A stretch of DNA of 64,000 nt from Chryseobacterium culicis (lineage in GTDB: Bacteria; Bacteroidota; Bacteroidia; Flavobacteriales; Weeksellaceae), in assembly GCF_900108365.1 (NCBI RefSeq), contig NZ_FNWQ01000002.1, forward strand, positions 372,001 to 436,000, in the 5' to 3' direction. The notes below the pieces were generated by a model. The model was not told where the DNA came from and did not search any database. It was given only the letters and a program-made list of their open reading frames with translations. The position numbers and the translations under genes were made by a program. How positions within the stretch are numbered: position 1 is the first letter of the stretch; every line of letters starts with the position of its first letter. Positions 18,354 to 27,244 of this stretch are shown one piece after another.

Positions 18354-19679
18354 ATGGAACAAACATTAGACATAAAGGCAAATAAAGTAAAAGAAACAGT
18401 AGGAAGACACGTTCTTGCAGATGGTTTTGATTTTGTGATGGACATTGAAAAATCACACGGATCATGGCTTTATGATAAACTGACCAACAGAGAATACCTG
18501 GATATGTTCTCCATGTTCGCATCAGCATCCATCGGATACAATCACCCTTATCTTGTTGAAAGATCAGAATGGCTGGGAAGAATGGCTGTGAACAAACCTA
18601 CTTTGGCAGACGTTTACTCGGAAGAATATGCTCATTTCCTGGAAGTATTCGAAAGAGTAGTGATTCCTGAAGAATTACAGTATGCTTTCTTTATTGAGGG
18701 CGGGACTCTGGGAGTAGAAAATGCGATGAAGGCATGCTTTGACTGGAAAACCCGTAAAAATTTTGCTAAAGGACTGGATACGGAAGCAGGAATCTGCATC
18801 CACTTCAAACAGGCTTTCCACGGAAGAAGCGGTTATACTTTAAGCTTAACCAATACTTCTGATCCCAGAAAGTATCAATATTTCCCAATGTTCAACTGGC
18901 CGAGAATTTTGAATCCCAAATTGAAGTTCCCGATCACTGAAGAAAACCTGGAAGAAACCATTAAAAACGAAAACCTTGCTTTGCTTCAGATTGAAGAGGC
19001 TATTCTGATGAATCCTAATAAAGTGGCCTGCATCATCATAGAACCTATTCAGGCAGAAGGAGGTGACAATCATTTCAGAGACGAATTCCTTTTAGGATTG
19101 AGACGAATCTGTGATGACAACGAAATCTTACTTATTTTTGATGAAGTTCAGACAGGGATCGCCATTACAGGAAAAATGTGGGCATTCCAGCACTTTACAG
19201 CAAAACCGGATATTATTTCTTTCGGGAAAAAAGCACAGGTATGCGGTGTTTTAGCCAATAAAGAAAAGTTTGATGAAATTCCGAACAATGTATTCAGAGA
19301 GAGTTCAAGAATCAATTCTACATTCGGAGGCAACTTTATAGATATGCTTCGTTTTCAGCTGGTGATGGAAGTTATTGAAAAAGAAAATCTTGTGGAAAAC
19401 GCAAGAGTGGTAGGAGATTTCTTACTTGAAAATTTGAAAGTTCTGGCAGAAAAATATCCTGAAAAAATTTCAAATGCGAGAGGAAGAGGTTTGATGTGTG
19501 CCGTTGACCTTCCGTCCGCAGAGCAAAGAAATGCCCTGATGAACGAGCTGTATAAGGATGGACTCATTATTCTTCCTTGCGGAGATCAGTCTCTCCGTTT
19601 CAGACCTCACCTGAATGTCACTAAAGAAGAGATTCAGCTCGCTTTGAATAAAATTGAAAACAATATTAATAAAATTTAA
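18354..19679 (+). CDS. lat: L-lysine 6-transaminase
   Basis: PLP-dependent class III aminotransferase, 441 residues. It moves the epsilon-amino group of lysine to 2-oxoglutarate, giving 2-aminoadipate semialdehyde and glutamate. The PLP site shows IFDEVQTGI (Asp263) and the Schiff-base lysine in SFGKKAQVCG (Lys292 or Lys293), a motif characteristic of lysine 6-transaminases rather than ornithine or acetylornithine enzymes. The N-terminal MFSMFASASIGYNHPYL segment is also typical. It lies 112 bases after pcd; together they degrade lysine to 2-aminoadipate. Confidence 0.9.
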   Translation: MEQTLDIKANKVKETVGRHVLADGFDFVMDIEKSHGSWLYDKLTNREYLDMFSMFASASIGYNHPYLVERSEWLGRMAVNKPTLADVYSEEYAHFLEVFERVVIPEELQYAFFIEGGTLGVENAMKACFDWKTRKNFAKGLDTEAGICIHFKQAFHGRSGYTLSLTNTSDPRKYQYFPMFNWPRILNPKLKFPITEENLEETIKNENLALLQIEEAILMNPNKVACIIIEPIQAEGGDNHFRDEFLLGLRRICDDNEILLIFDEVQTGIAITGKMWAFQHFTAKPDIISFGKKAQVCGVLANKEKFDEIPNNVFRESSRINSTFGGNFIDMLRFQLVMEVIEKENLVENARVVGDFLLENLKVLAEKYPEKISNARGRGLMCAVDLPSAEQRNALMNELYKDGLIILPCGDQSLRFRPHLNVTKEEIQLALNKIENNINKI

Positions 19680-19689
19680 AACTCAGGAT

Positions 19690-19720
19690 TTGTAATTTTA
19701 AAAAAAACATTGTATATTTA
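19690..19720 (+). promoter_or_regulatory. Candidate promoter of DUF2007 gene
   Basis: TTG at 19690-19692 and TATATTTA at 19713-19720 with a 20-base spacer. The -7 box is one base off consensus, and the start codon follows 20 bases later. Confidence 0.5.
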
Positions 19721-19740
19721 GATACTCAAACAGTTAGAAT

Positions 19741-19971
19741 ATGGAAAGAAGTACGAGAGTATCAGTTTATGTAAGTGATAACCCTTCAGAAATTCAGTTG
19801 GTTAAGTCTAAATTGGATGACGCTCAAATTACAAATACCGTTGAAAATAACTATCTTACGTTTACTACAACGCCCACAGCAACTTCGCTGAAGCTCATGG
19901 TAGATCTGGAAGATGAAAAAAAAGCATTTGATATTATTGATGCTTACCTTCAACAAAGTGAAAATCAATAA
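19741..19971 (+). CDS. DUF2007-type small protein
   Basis: 76 residues with the ferredoxin-like pattern of DUF2007 (putative signal-transducing proteins): strand RVSVYVSD, helix EIQLVKSKLDDAQI, a strand, and a final helix EDEKKAFDIIDAYLQ. It is probably cytoplasmic. It has its own promoter-like sequence and a strong terminator, so it is likely monocistronic. The molecular function is not known. Confidence 0.8.
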   Translation: MERSTRVSVYVSDNPSEIQLVKSKLDDAQITNTVENNYLTFTTTPTATSLKLMVDLEDEKKAFDIIDAYLQQSENQ

Positions 19972-20004
19972 ACAATTTCATAATTTTAAATTTTACTACT
20001 TCGA

Positions 20005-20039
20005 ACCGAAAATTAATCTCAATTAATTTTCGGTTTTTT
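20005..20039 (+). terminator. Terminator after DUF2007 gene
   Basis: Stem of 14 bp (AACCGAAAATTAAT with its complement), short loop, then a T run. Confidence 0.88.
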
Positions 20040-20171
20040 AATTAATTAATAACGATTTAAGATTAGAAAATTATGGCATTAAAAGAGTATTTAAAATCAA
20101 ATTATACAGTATTTGGTTGCCAATCAAATCCCTTTTAATTCTTAAATTTTTTAATCAAAAAATGAAAAGCA

Positions 20172-20684
20172 ATGAATCCAGAGATTAAATTAAGACAGGC
20201 AGAAATTGAAGACAAAAATATCATTTGGGAAATTATTCAGCAATCCATAGAAAGAAGAAGACAGGACGGAAGTACCCAATGGCAAAACGGATACCCTAAT
20301 CTCGGGACTGTAGAAAGTGATATCGCCAAAGGATTTGGCCATGTTCTGACCGTAGACGGAGATATTGCGGTGTATGCAGCGCTTATCCTGAATGACGAAC
20401 CGGCTTACAGCACCATAGAAGGCGCATGGCTGAGTGATGGTGAATTTGTAGTGGTTCACAGAGTAGCTGTAGACGAAAAATTTGCCGGGCAGGGAATGGT
20501 GAAAAAACTATTTGATCACATTGAAGAATTTACTAAATCTCATGGTATTCAGAGTATTAAAGTAGACACCAACCATGATAATATGGCCATGCTGAAAATT
20601 CTTGAAGGCAGAGGCTACTCCTATTGTGGAGAGGTGCTGTTGAGAGATGGAATGAGAAAAGCATTTGAGAAGATTATAATTTAG
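20172..20684 (+). CDS. GNAT-family N-acetyltransferase
   Basis: 170 residues with the GNAT fold. The acetyl-CoA-binding motif A appears as VVHRVAVDEKFAGQGMVKKLFDHIEEF (about 94-120), with the Q/RxxGxG/A-type loop FAGQGM. Motif B follows as IKVDTNHDNMAMLKILEGRGYSYCG. The start RQAEIEDKNIIWEII is typical for a small-molecule or peptide acetylase. The substrate is unknown. It stands alone between the DUF2007 gene and the efflux regulator. Confidence 0.85.
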   Translation: MNPEIKLRQAEIEDKNIIWEIIQQSIERRRQDGSTQWQNGYPNLGTVESDIAKGFGHVLTVDGDIAVYAALILNDEPAYSTIEGAWLSDGEFVVVHRVAVDEKFAGQGMVKKLFDHIEEFTKSHGIQSIKVDTNHDNMAMLKILEGRGYSYCGEVLLRDGMRKAFEKIII

Positions 20685-20748
20685 GCAAAAAGTTAAATCC
20701 TCTTTCATTGAATTTTTAAAACACCCTTTATTTATAAACTCTATCAGG

Positions 20749-20790
20749 TTTGTTCGTTTGGTTCTGAACTAATTTTTACATTTGTTCAAA
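20749..20790 (+). promoter_or_regulatory. Efflux-operon promoter with overlapping palindromes
   Basis: TACATTTG at 20777-20784 matches TAnnTTTG exactly. Upstream TTTG copies lie at 20749 and 20757 (spacers 24 and 16). Two short inverted repeats overlap it: GTTCTGAAC at 20761-20769 and TTTGTTCAAA at 20781-20790. They are plausible operator half-sites for the regulator encoded next. Confidence 0.45.
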
Positions 20791-20800
20791 TTTTTATATT

Positions 20801-21256
20801 ATGCATAAAAGTATAGAAATTGATGAAAAGATTTTTCAGGATGCCGTAAAATTCTACGGCACCGTGTTCAGTTTACCCCCTTTAGCATCTAAAATCTATT
20901 CCTACCTTCTTTTCGACTATGAGAAAGTAGGAATTACTTTTGATGAGTTTGTGGATGTGCTCTCTGCCAGCAAAAGCTCTGTTTCTACAAGCATTTCTCT
21001 CCTGTTAAATGCCGAGCTTATTGTGGACCACAATAAAATGGATGAGCGGAAACGCTATTTTTTCATCAATGATGAATACAAGAAAATACGATTCGAAAAA
21101 ATTGTCCAAAAGATGCAGGACGAATTAAAACTATTAGATGATTTAAACAATTTTAAAAAAAGTAAAGACGATGGTTACAATGAAAGAATAGAAGTTTACA
21201 AAGCACTCTTAAATAAAAACATAGAAAATATTCAGGAATCTCTTAATAAACTATAA
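20801..21256 (+). CDS. GbsR/MarR-like transcriptional regulator of the efflux operon
   Basis: 151 residues. A winged helix-turn-helix of the GbsR/MarR type is seen: FYGTVFSLPPLASKIYSYLLF, then ITFDEFVDVLSASKSSVSTSISLLLNAELI, then the wing MDERKRYFFIND. A long C-terminal coiled helix (EKIVQKMQDELKLLDDLNNF) probably dimerises. Its stop is one base from the start of the RND adaptor gene, so it is the first gene of the efflux operon and the likely local repressor. Confidence 0.85.
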   Translation: MHKSIEIDEKIFQDAVKFYGTVFSLPPLASKIYSYLLFDYEKVGITFDEFVDVLSASKSSVSTSISLLLNAELIVDHNKMDERKRYFFINDEYKKIRFEKIVQKMQDELKLLDDLNNFKKSKDDGYNERIEVYKALLNKNIENIQESLNKL

Positions 21257-21257
21257 A

Positions 21258-22445
21258 ATGAATAATAAGCTAGTTATACTTTCCATTGCAGCGTTTTCAC
21301 TGACGGCCTGCAAAAAAGAAGCCCCGAAACAGGATGGTGCCAAGCCATATCCGGTTGTTTCTGTGGAGTCAAAAAATATAGTGGGTTATCAGACGTTTCC
21401 GGCTACCATTCAAGGTAGAGTAAACAATGATGTACGTGCAAAAATACAGGGATATATTACCCAGGTACTGGTAGATGAAGGACAATACGTTACCAAAGGA
21501 CAGCCTTTGTTCCGTCTGGAAACCAATATCCTGAACGAAAATGCAGCTGCTTCCAAAGCAGGAATCGGGGCTGCCGCATCCAGTGTTGCCGCTGCGCAGG
21601 CTTCTGTAAATGCTGCACAGGTGGAAGTAAACAAACTAAAGCCGCTGGTTCAGAAAAATATCATCAGCAACGTACAATTGCAGACTGCTCAGGCGCAGCT
21701 GGCTCAGGCTCAGGCTCAGTTACAGCAGGCCAATGCAGCCAAAAGACAGGCAGAAGCCAATTATAAAGGAGTAGAAGCCAATATTGAATACTCTATCATT
21801 CGTGCCCCTATTTCAGGGGTAATCGGGAGGCTTCCGTTAAAAGTGGGAAGCCTGGTAGGACCGTCTGATCAGACACCTCTTACTACAATTTCTGACACTT
21901 CTGAGATCTATGCTTACTTCGCCATGAATGAAAAGGAGTATTTCAATTTCCTTGAAAAAGCTCCGGGTGCTTCCATGCCCGAAAAAATCAAAAACTTACC
22001 CATGGTAGAGCTTCAGTTAGCCAACGGAAGTCTTTATCCTGAAAAAGGAAAAATTGAAGCCATTACCGGGCAGATTGATCCCACAACAGGAACCATTCAG
22101 TTCAGGGTGGCATTCTCCAATGCTCAGAAGTTATTGAGCAACGGTAACAGCGGAACCATCAGATTCCCTCAGAATTATGACAATGTATTGGTTGTTCCTG
22201 AAAGTGCTACTTACGAGCAGCAGGGTATTGTTTACGTTTACAAAGTAGAAAAAGGAGATACTGCCAGAAATGTTGTTGTAAATGTCATTGACAGAATTGA
22301 CAATTTAGCTCTTATCAAATCAGGAGTTAATAAAGGGGAAAAGGTTATTGCAGCCGGCATCGGAGGTCTGAAGCCGGGAACAGCAGTGAAGCCGAAACCA
22401 ATTAAAATGGATAGTCTTGTTCAATCAATAAAACCGAAATTCTAA
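21258..22445 (+). CDS. RND efflux periplasmic adaptor lipoprotein
   Basis: Membrane fusion protein (AcrA/MexA type), 395 residues, that bridges the inner-membrane pump and the outer-membrane channel. A lipobox LTAC puts the lipid anchor at Cys18. A lipoyl half-motif (VRAKIQGYITQVLVDEGQYVTKGQPLF) is followed by an Ala/Gln-rich alpha-hairpin (about 95-165) and the second lipoyl half (IRAPISGVIGRLPLKVGSLVG). Beta-barrel and membrane-proximal domains follow. Its last base overlaps the first base of the pump gene. Confidence 0.93.
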   Translation: MNNKLVILSIAAFSLTACKKEAPKQDGAKPYPVVSVESKNIVGYQTFPATIQGRVNNDVRAKIQGYITQVLVDEGQYVTKGQPLFRLETNILNENAAASKAGIGAAASSVAAAQASVNAAQVEVNKLKPLVQKNIISNVQLQTAQAQLAQAQAQLQQANAAKRQAEANYKGVEANIEYSIIRAPISGVIGRLPLKVGSLVGPSDQTPLTTISDTSEIYAYFAMNEKEYFNFLEKAPGASMPEKIKNLPMVELQLANGSLYPEKGKIEAITGQIDPTTGTIQFRVAFSNAQKLLSNGNSGTIRFPQNYDNVLVVPESATYEQQGIVYVYKVEKGDTARNVVVNVIDRIDNLALIKSGVNKGEKVIAAGIGGLKPGTAVKPKPIKMDSLVQSIKPKF

Positions 22446-25400
22446 TGATAAAAAACTTTATTAACAGACCGGTTTTATCTACCGTAATCTCAATTTTGAT
22501 TGTGATTCTCGGTGTGCTGGGACTGATCTCGTTACCGGTTACCCAGTATCCGGATATTGCACCGCCTACGGTGAGTGTTTCCGCAAACTATACGGGAGCC
22601 AATGCCGAGACGGTAATGAAAAGTGTAGTAGTACCTTTGGAAGAACAGATTAACGGGGTGGAAGGTATGGATTATATCACTTCCAGTGCCGGAAACGACG
22701 GTTCTGCCCAGATCCAGGTTTTCTTTAAACAGGGTATAGATCCGGATATTGCTGCGGTAAACGTACAGAACCGTGTGGCCAGAGCAACACCTCTGCTGCC
22801 ATCAGAAGTAACACGTTCCGGGGTTGTAACCCAGAAGCAGCAGACCAGTGCCCTGATGTATATGTCTTTCTATTCTGAAAATAAGGATCTGGATGATGTA
22901 TATCTTCAGAACTTTCTGAACATCAACATTATTCCCAACCTTAAAAGGGTAAATGGTGTAGGGGATGCCAACGTGTTCGGGGGTAAAAATTACTCCATGA
23001 GAATCTGGCTGGATCCTGCAAAAATGGCTGCCTACAGTGTAACGCCTACAGATGTTACCAATGCGATTAATGAGCAAAGTAGGGAAGCAGCAGCGGGTTC
23101 TATCGGACAAAACAGCGGAAGTTCTTTTGAATATATCATCAAATACGTAGGTAAATTCAATGATAAGGAACAGTACGATAATATCATCATCAAATCTCTT
23201 GCAAACGGACAAAACCTGATGCTGAAAGACGTTGCCAAAGTAGAACTGGCAGGCCAGTCTTACACAGGTATCGGGGAAAACGGAAACAACCCTTCCATCA
23301 GTATGGGGATCTTCCAGACGCCGGGGTCTAATGCACAGGAGATTATTAAAAATATTAAAACTTATCTGAAATCAGCAGAGAGTACTTTTCCAAAAGGAAT
23401 CAAATATACTTTTAACTTTGATACCAATGAATTCCTTGAAGCTTCTATTGAAAAGGTAGTACATACCCTTATCGAAGCCTTTATCCTGGTATTTATTGTG
23501 GTATATATCTTCCTTCAGGACTTCAGATCTACCCTGATTCCGGCTATTGCGGTTCCGGTCTCTATTGTGGGAGCGTTCTTCTTCCTGAATCTCTTCGGAT
23601 ATTCACTGAACCTCTTAACATTATTTGCATTGGTACTCGCGATCGGTATTGTGGTGGATGACGCCATTGTGGTCGTGGAAGCCGTCCATGCCAAGATGGA
23701 GCACGGAATCTCTGATGCTAAAAAAGCTACAGTAGAAGCGATGGATGAGATTACAGGAGCTATTATCTCTATTACATTGGTAATGGCAGCCGTATTTATT
23801 CCTGTAACGTTTATTACAGGTCCTACGGGAGTATTCTATCAGCAGTTTGGTATTACACTGATCATTGCCATCATCATTTCTGCCATTAATGCATTAACGT
23901 TGAGCCCTGTTTTATGCTCATTATTCTTAAAACCTCACGCAGAGCATCATGCGGAGTACAAGAATCTGAATATTCTGCAGAAATTCTTCTATAAGTTCAA
24001 TATTGCTTTTAAAACCACTACAGAACGTTACGGAAGAGGTTTTGTATTCCTTTTAAGACATAAATGGGTAACCCTGATTATTTTCGCGGTAACCGGAGTG
24101 ATCTTATTTTGGGCGAGCAGCAGTATGAAGAAAGGATTTGTGCCTACAGAAGACAGAGGAATTATCTTTACCGATGTTCAGCTTCCTCCGGGAGCCTCTA
24201 TGGAAAGAACTTACAATGCTTTGAAAACGCTTCAGGCTAAAGCATTAAAAGTTCCGGGAGTACAGAACGTGACGATCTCTACGGGTAGAGGATTCTTATC
24301 AGGAAACGGAAGTAACAACGGTCTTGCCTTTGTGAAGCTAAAACCTTTTGAAGAAAGAAAAAAAGACGGTCAGACCTCTGAAGATATTACCAAACAACTG
24401 TTTGGAATTGTAGGAGCCGTTCCTGATGCTAAAGTAGTGTTCTTTCAGCCGCCAAGTGTACCGGGATTTGGTAACAGTGCCGGTTTTGAAATGGTATTAC
24501 TTGATAAGTCCGGAGGCGAATATGCCGATCTGGATGCTAAAACCAATGAATTCATCGGCAAGCTTATGCAGAGACCGGAAATTCAATTTGCGCAAACATC
24601 ATTCAATACCAAATATCCTCAATATCAGATGGAAATTAATGTTCCGCTGAGCAAGCAGCTCGGGGTTTCTGTAAATGACATTCTGGCAACCATGCAGGGA
24701 TACATCGGAGGTATTTATACTGCCGACTTTACCAAGTACGGAAAGCAGTTCAGAGTTATGGTTCAGGCGCTTCCTGAAAACAGAAAGAATATTGAAAATC
24801 TGAATGAACTTTATATAAGAACCGGTTCAGGTATCATGTCTCCGATTTCACAGTTTGTAACATTGAAAAAAGCATACGGACCACAATCTGTAAGCCGTTA
24901 TAACCTCTTTACCTCGGTGAAGGTAACGGGAGCAAACTCTGAAGGATACAGTTCCGGGGATGCCATTACTGCTGTACAGCAGGTAGCTGATGAAACCCTG
25001 AACCAAAACTATGCAGTAGAGTTTACCGGGTTAACAAGAGAAGAATTAAATTCAGGATCTCAGACACTGCTGATCTTTGCACTAAGTTTAATTTTTGTGT
25101 ACTTTATTCTTTCTGCACAATACGAAAGTTATATACTTCCGTTGGTAGTGGTAATCTCTCTTCCTTTGGGGGTAATGGGGGCTTACTTCGGACAGAAAAT
25201 AATGGGCTTGGAAAACAATATTTATTTCCAGATTGCTTTGATTATGTTGGTGGGACTATTGGCGAAAAATGCGATCCTTATCGTGGAATTTGCCGTGCAG
25301 AGAAGACATCACGGCGAAACCATTGTAATGTCTGCCATCAATGCTGCTAAGGCCAGAGTAAGACCTATTCTAATGACATCATTTGCTTTTATCTTCGGTT

Positions 25401-25591
25401 TATTACCATTGGTACTGGCAAGTGGAATTGGTGCAGTAGGTAACAGATCTATTGCTACGGGGGCGGCCATCGGATTATTGATCGGAACTATTTTAGGATT
25501 ATTTGTAATTCCTGTACTGTATGTGATCTTTGAAACACTGCAGGAAAAAATTAAACCTATCAAAAAAGAAGAAATCAATTTAGCAGAATAA
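22445..25591 (+). CDS. RND multidrug efflux permease (HAE1 family)
   Basis: Proton-driven inner-membrane drug exporter, 1048 residues, the AcrB/MexB length. Twelve membrane segments surround two large periplasmic loops. The proton relay is intact: the Asp-Asp pair in GIVVDDAIVVVEAVHAKME (TM4) and Lys in LLAKNAILIVEFAVQRR (TM10). The opening FINRPVLSTVISILIVILGVLGL is characteristic. With the adaptor and the outer-membrane factor it forms a full tripartite pump. The substrate range is not readable from sequence. Confidence 0.95.
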   Translation: MIKNFINRPVLSTVISILIVILGVLGLISLPVTQYPDIAPPTVSVSANYTGANAETVMKSVVVPLEEQINGVEGMDYITSSAGNDGSAQIQVFFKQGIDPDIAAVNVQNRVARATPLLPSEVTRSGVVTQKQQTSALMYMSFYSENKDLDDVYLQNFLNINIIPNLKRVNGVGDANVFGGKNYSMRIWLDPAKMAAYSVTPTDVTNAINEQSREAAAGSIGQNSGSSFEYIIKYVGKFNDKEQYDNIIIKSLANGQNLMLKDVAKVELAGQSYTGIGENGNNPSISMGIFQTPGSNAQEIIKNIKTYLKSAESTFPKGIKYTFNFDTNEFLEASIEKVVHTLIEAFILVFIVVYIFLQDFRSTLIPAIAVPVSIVGAFFFLNLFGYSLNLLTLFALVLAIGIVVDDAIVVVEAVHAKMEHGISDAKKATVEAMDEITGAIISITLVMAAVFIPVTFITGPTGVFYQQFGITLIIAIIISAINALTLSPVLCSLFLKPHAEHHAEYKNLNILQKFFYKFNIAFKTTTERYGRGFVFLLRHKWVTLIIFAVTGVILFWASSSMKKGFVPTEDRGIIFTDVQLPPGASMERTYNALKTLQAKALKVPGVQNVTISTGRGFLSGNGSNNGLAFVKLKPFEERKKDGQTSEDITKQLFGIVGAVPDAKVVFFQPPSVPGFGNSAGFEMVLLDKSGGEYADLDAKTNEFIGKLMQRPEIQFAQTSFNTKYPQYQMEINVPLSKQLGVSVNDILATMQGYIGGIYTADFTKYGKQFRVMVQALPENRKNIENLNELYIRTGSGIMSPISQFVTLKKAYGPQSVSRYNLFTSVKVTGANSEGYSSGDAITAVQQVADETLNQNYAVEFTGLTREELNSGSQTLLIFALSLIFVYFILSAQYESYILPLVVVISLPLGVMGAYFGQKIMGLENNIYFQIALIMLVGLLAKNAILIVEFAVQRRHHGETIVMSAINAAKARVRPILMTSFAFIFGLLPLVLASGIGAVGNRSIATGAAIGLLIGTILGLFVIPVLYVIFETLQEKIKPIKKEEINLAE

Positions 25592-25682
25592 AATTAAGAT
25601 TTAAGAAAGTAGAAGTCAGCAGTTAGAGATCATTCTAAAAACTAACTTCTACCTTCTCAACTCTAACTTCTAATTAAAAATA
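25592..25682 (+). repeat. Imperfect AGAAGT-type inverted repeat between pump and channel genes
   Basis: The left arm GTAGAAG...GTTAG (from about 25607) pairs with CTAAC TTCTAC downstream, with a bulge. Further degenerate copies of AACTTCTA/AACTCTAA follow up to 25675. It may be a flavobacterial intergenic repeat family or an mRNA-stabilising structure. Confidence 0.4.
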
Positions 25683-27098
25683 ATGAAGAGTTTATTAAAC
25701 ATCATAAAAGGAATCACTTTTTCAGTTTTCATACTCGGAGCCATTTCATCCTGTATGGCAAGAAAAGAGTACGAAAGACCGAAAAACGTTGTAGACGAAA
25801 AGCTGTTCCGTACAGATATGCTTCCATCAGACAGCGCCAGCATCGCCAATATTTCTTGGAAAGAAATATTTACCGATCCGATACTGCAGAAGCATATCTC
25901 CAAGGCACTGGAAAATAATCTGGACATCCGAATTGCTCTGGAAAGCATCAATTCAGCGGAAGCTTATCTTAAACAAAGTAAAGCTGCTTACCAGCCGACG
26001 CTTTCTATCGGGCCCAACTATACGTTTCAGACGCAGTCTATCAACACTCAGTTTGGGCAGATCATTGGAGAAAGAAGATATGTCAACCAGTTTGACATTA
26101 CCGCAACAATCGGATGGGAAGCAGATATCTGGGGGAAATTAAGAGCACAGGAAAAAGCACAGCTAGCCACTTATTTAGGAACAGTTGCTGCCCATAAAGC
26201 CGTGAAAAGCAGTCTTGTCTCTTCTATTGCTTCAGCATATTATCAGCTGCTGACCTTTGATGCCCAGAAGAGAATTATTTCAGAAACTATTGCGGTAAGG
26301 GAGAAAAACTTAGAAGCTACAAAAGCTTTGAAAACTGCCGGAACCGTTACTGAAGTAGCAGTACAGCAGAGTGAAGCTCTTGTTTTCAATGCCAAATCTT
26401 TACTGATTGATATGGATACACAGATCCAGCTGCTAGAAAACACCATGAGCCTTCTTATGGGTGAGCCTTCCCATTCTATTGAGAGATCTACACTGGAAGG
26501 ACAGAATCTTCCGATTGATCTGAAATTAGGATATCCTTCTCAGCTTCTGGCCAACCGTCCGGATGTCATGAGAGCAGAATATAACCTGATGAATGCTTTC
26601 GAACTTACCAATTCAGCTAAAGCACAGTTTTATCCTACTTTAAAACTGACAGGAAGTGGTGGACTTCAGTCTGTGGATATCGACCACTTATTCAGTGTAA
26701 ATTCATTGTTCGCGAATGTAGTGGCAGGACTGGCTCAGCCTATTTTGAACAAAAGACAGATCAAAACCAACTATGATGTAAGTCTTGCGAATCAGGAAAC
26801 GGCGTATTTAAACTTTAGAAAAACAGTTCTTACTGCCGGTAAGGAGGTTTCGGATGCGATCAGAGTTTTCTCTGTTCAGGATTCATTTATTGAATTAAAG
26901 CAAAAAGAACTGGATGCCTATAAAAAATCGGTTGACTACTCCCAGGAATTGGTCAACTATGGTATGGCGAACTACCTTGAAGTATTGAATGCGAGTGTCA
27001 ATTCACTGAATGCAGAACTTAATATTTCTAATGCGAGATACAGCAAAATGAAAGCAGCCGTAGAGCTTTATCAGGCTTTAGGCGGAGGATGGAAATAG
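25683..27098 (+). CDS. TolC-like outer-membrane efflux channel lipoprotein (NodT family)
   Basis: 471 residues, the outer-membrane duct of the tripartite pump. A lipoprotein signal ends at Cys24 (GAISSCMARKEY), as in OprM/NodT factors. Two repeats of long alpha-hairpin plus beta-strand segments are visible: an Asn-Leu-Asp repeat start in ALENNLDIRIALESINSAEAYLKQSKAAYQPTLSIGP, and the second-half RPDVMRAEYNLMNAFELTNSAKAQFYPTLKLTGSGG. It lies 91 bases after the pump gene and ends the operon before a strong terminator. Confidence 0.93.
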   Translation: MKSLLNIIKGITFSVFILGAISSCMARKEYERPKNVVDEKLFRTDMLPSDSASIANISWKEIFTDPILQKHISKALENNLDIRIALESINSAEAYLKQSKAAYQPTLSIGPNYTFQTQSINTQFGQIIGERRYVNQFDITATIGWEADIWGKLRAQEKAQLATYLGTVAAHKAVKSSLVSSIASAYYQLLTFDAQKRIISETIAVREKNLEATKALKTAGTVTEVAVQQSEALVFNAKSLLIDMDTQIQLLENTMSLLMGEPSHSIERSTLEGQNLPIDLKLGYPSQLLANRPDVMRAEYNLMNAFELTNSAKAQFYPTLKLTGSGGLQSVDIDHLFSVNSLFANVVAGLAQPILNKRQIKTNYDVSLANQETAYLNFRKTVLTAGKEVSDAIRVFSVQDSFIELKQKELDAYKKSVDYSQELVNYGMANYLEVLNASVNSLNAELNISNARYSKMKAAVELYQALGGGWK

Positions 27099-27118
27099 CT
27101 GTTCTTCAGATAATCATA

Positions 27119-27152
27119 TAAAACGTATGTCAGCAGTGGCATACGTTTTTTT
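27119..27152 (+). terminator. Terminator of the RND efflux operon
   Basis: Stem AAACGTATG/CATACGTTT with a ten-base loop and a seven-base T run. Confidence 0.88.
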
Positions 27153-27192
27153 ATGATTGATCATGTCAAAAATATTTGATAGGTAAAATCAA

Positions 27193-27224
27193 TTTGCAAT
27201 TATGTATTTAACTACGTAGTTTTG
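27193..27224 (+). promoter_or_regulatory. GNAT-MarR promoter with palindromic operator
   Basis: TTTG (27193-27196), 20-base spacer, then TAGTTTTG (27217-27224): both match the Bacteroidota consensus. A perfect 12-bp palindrome AACTACGTAGTT (27210-27221) overlaps the -7 box, the ideal place for a repressor to block RNA polymerase. The MarR protein encoded as the second gene is the obvious candidate. Confidence 0.75.
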
Positions 27225-27244
27225 TACTTTAAATATAAAACACT

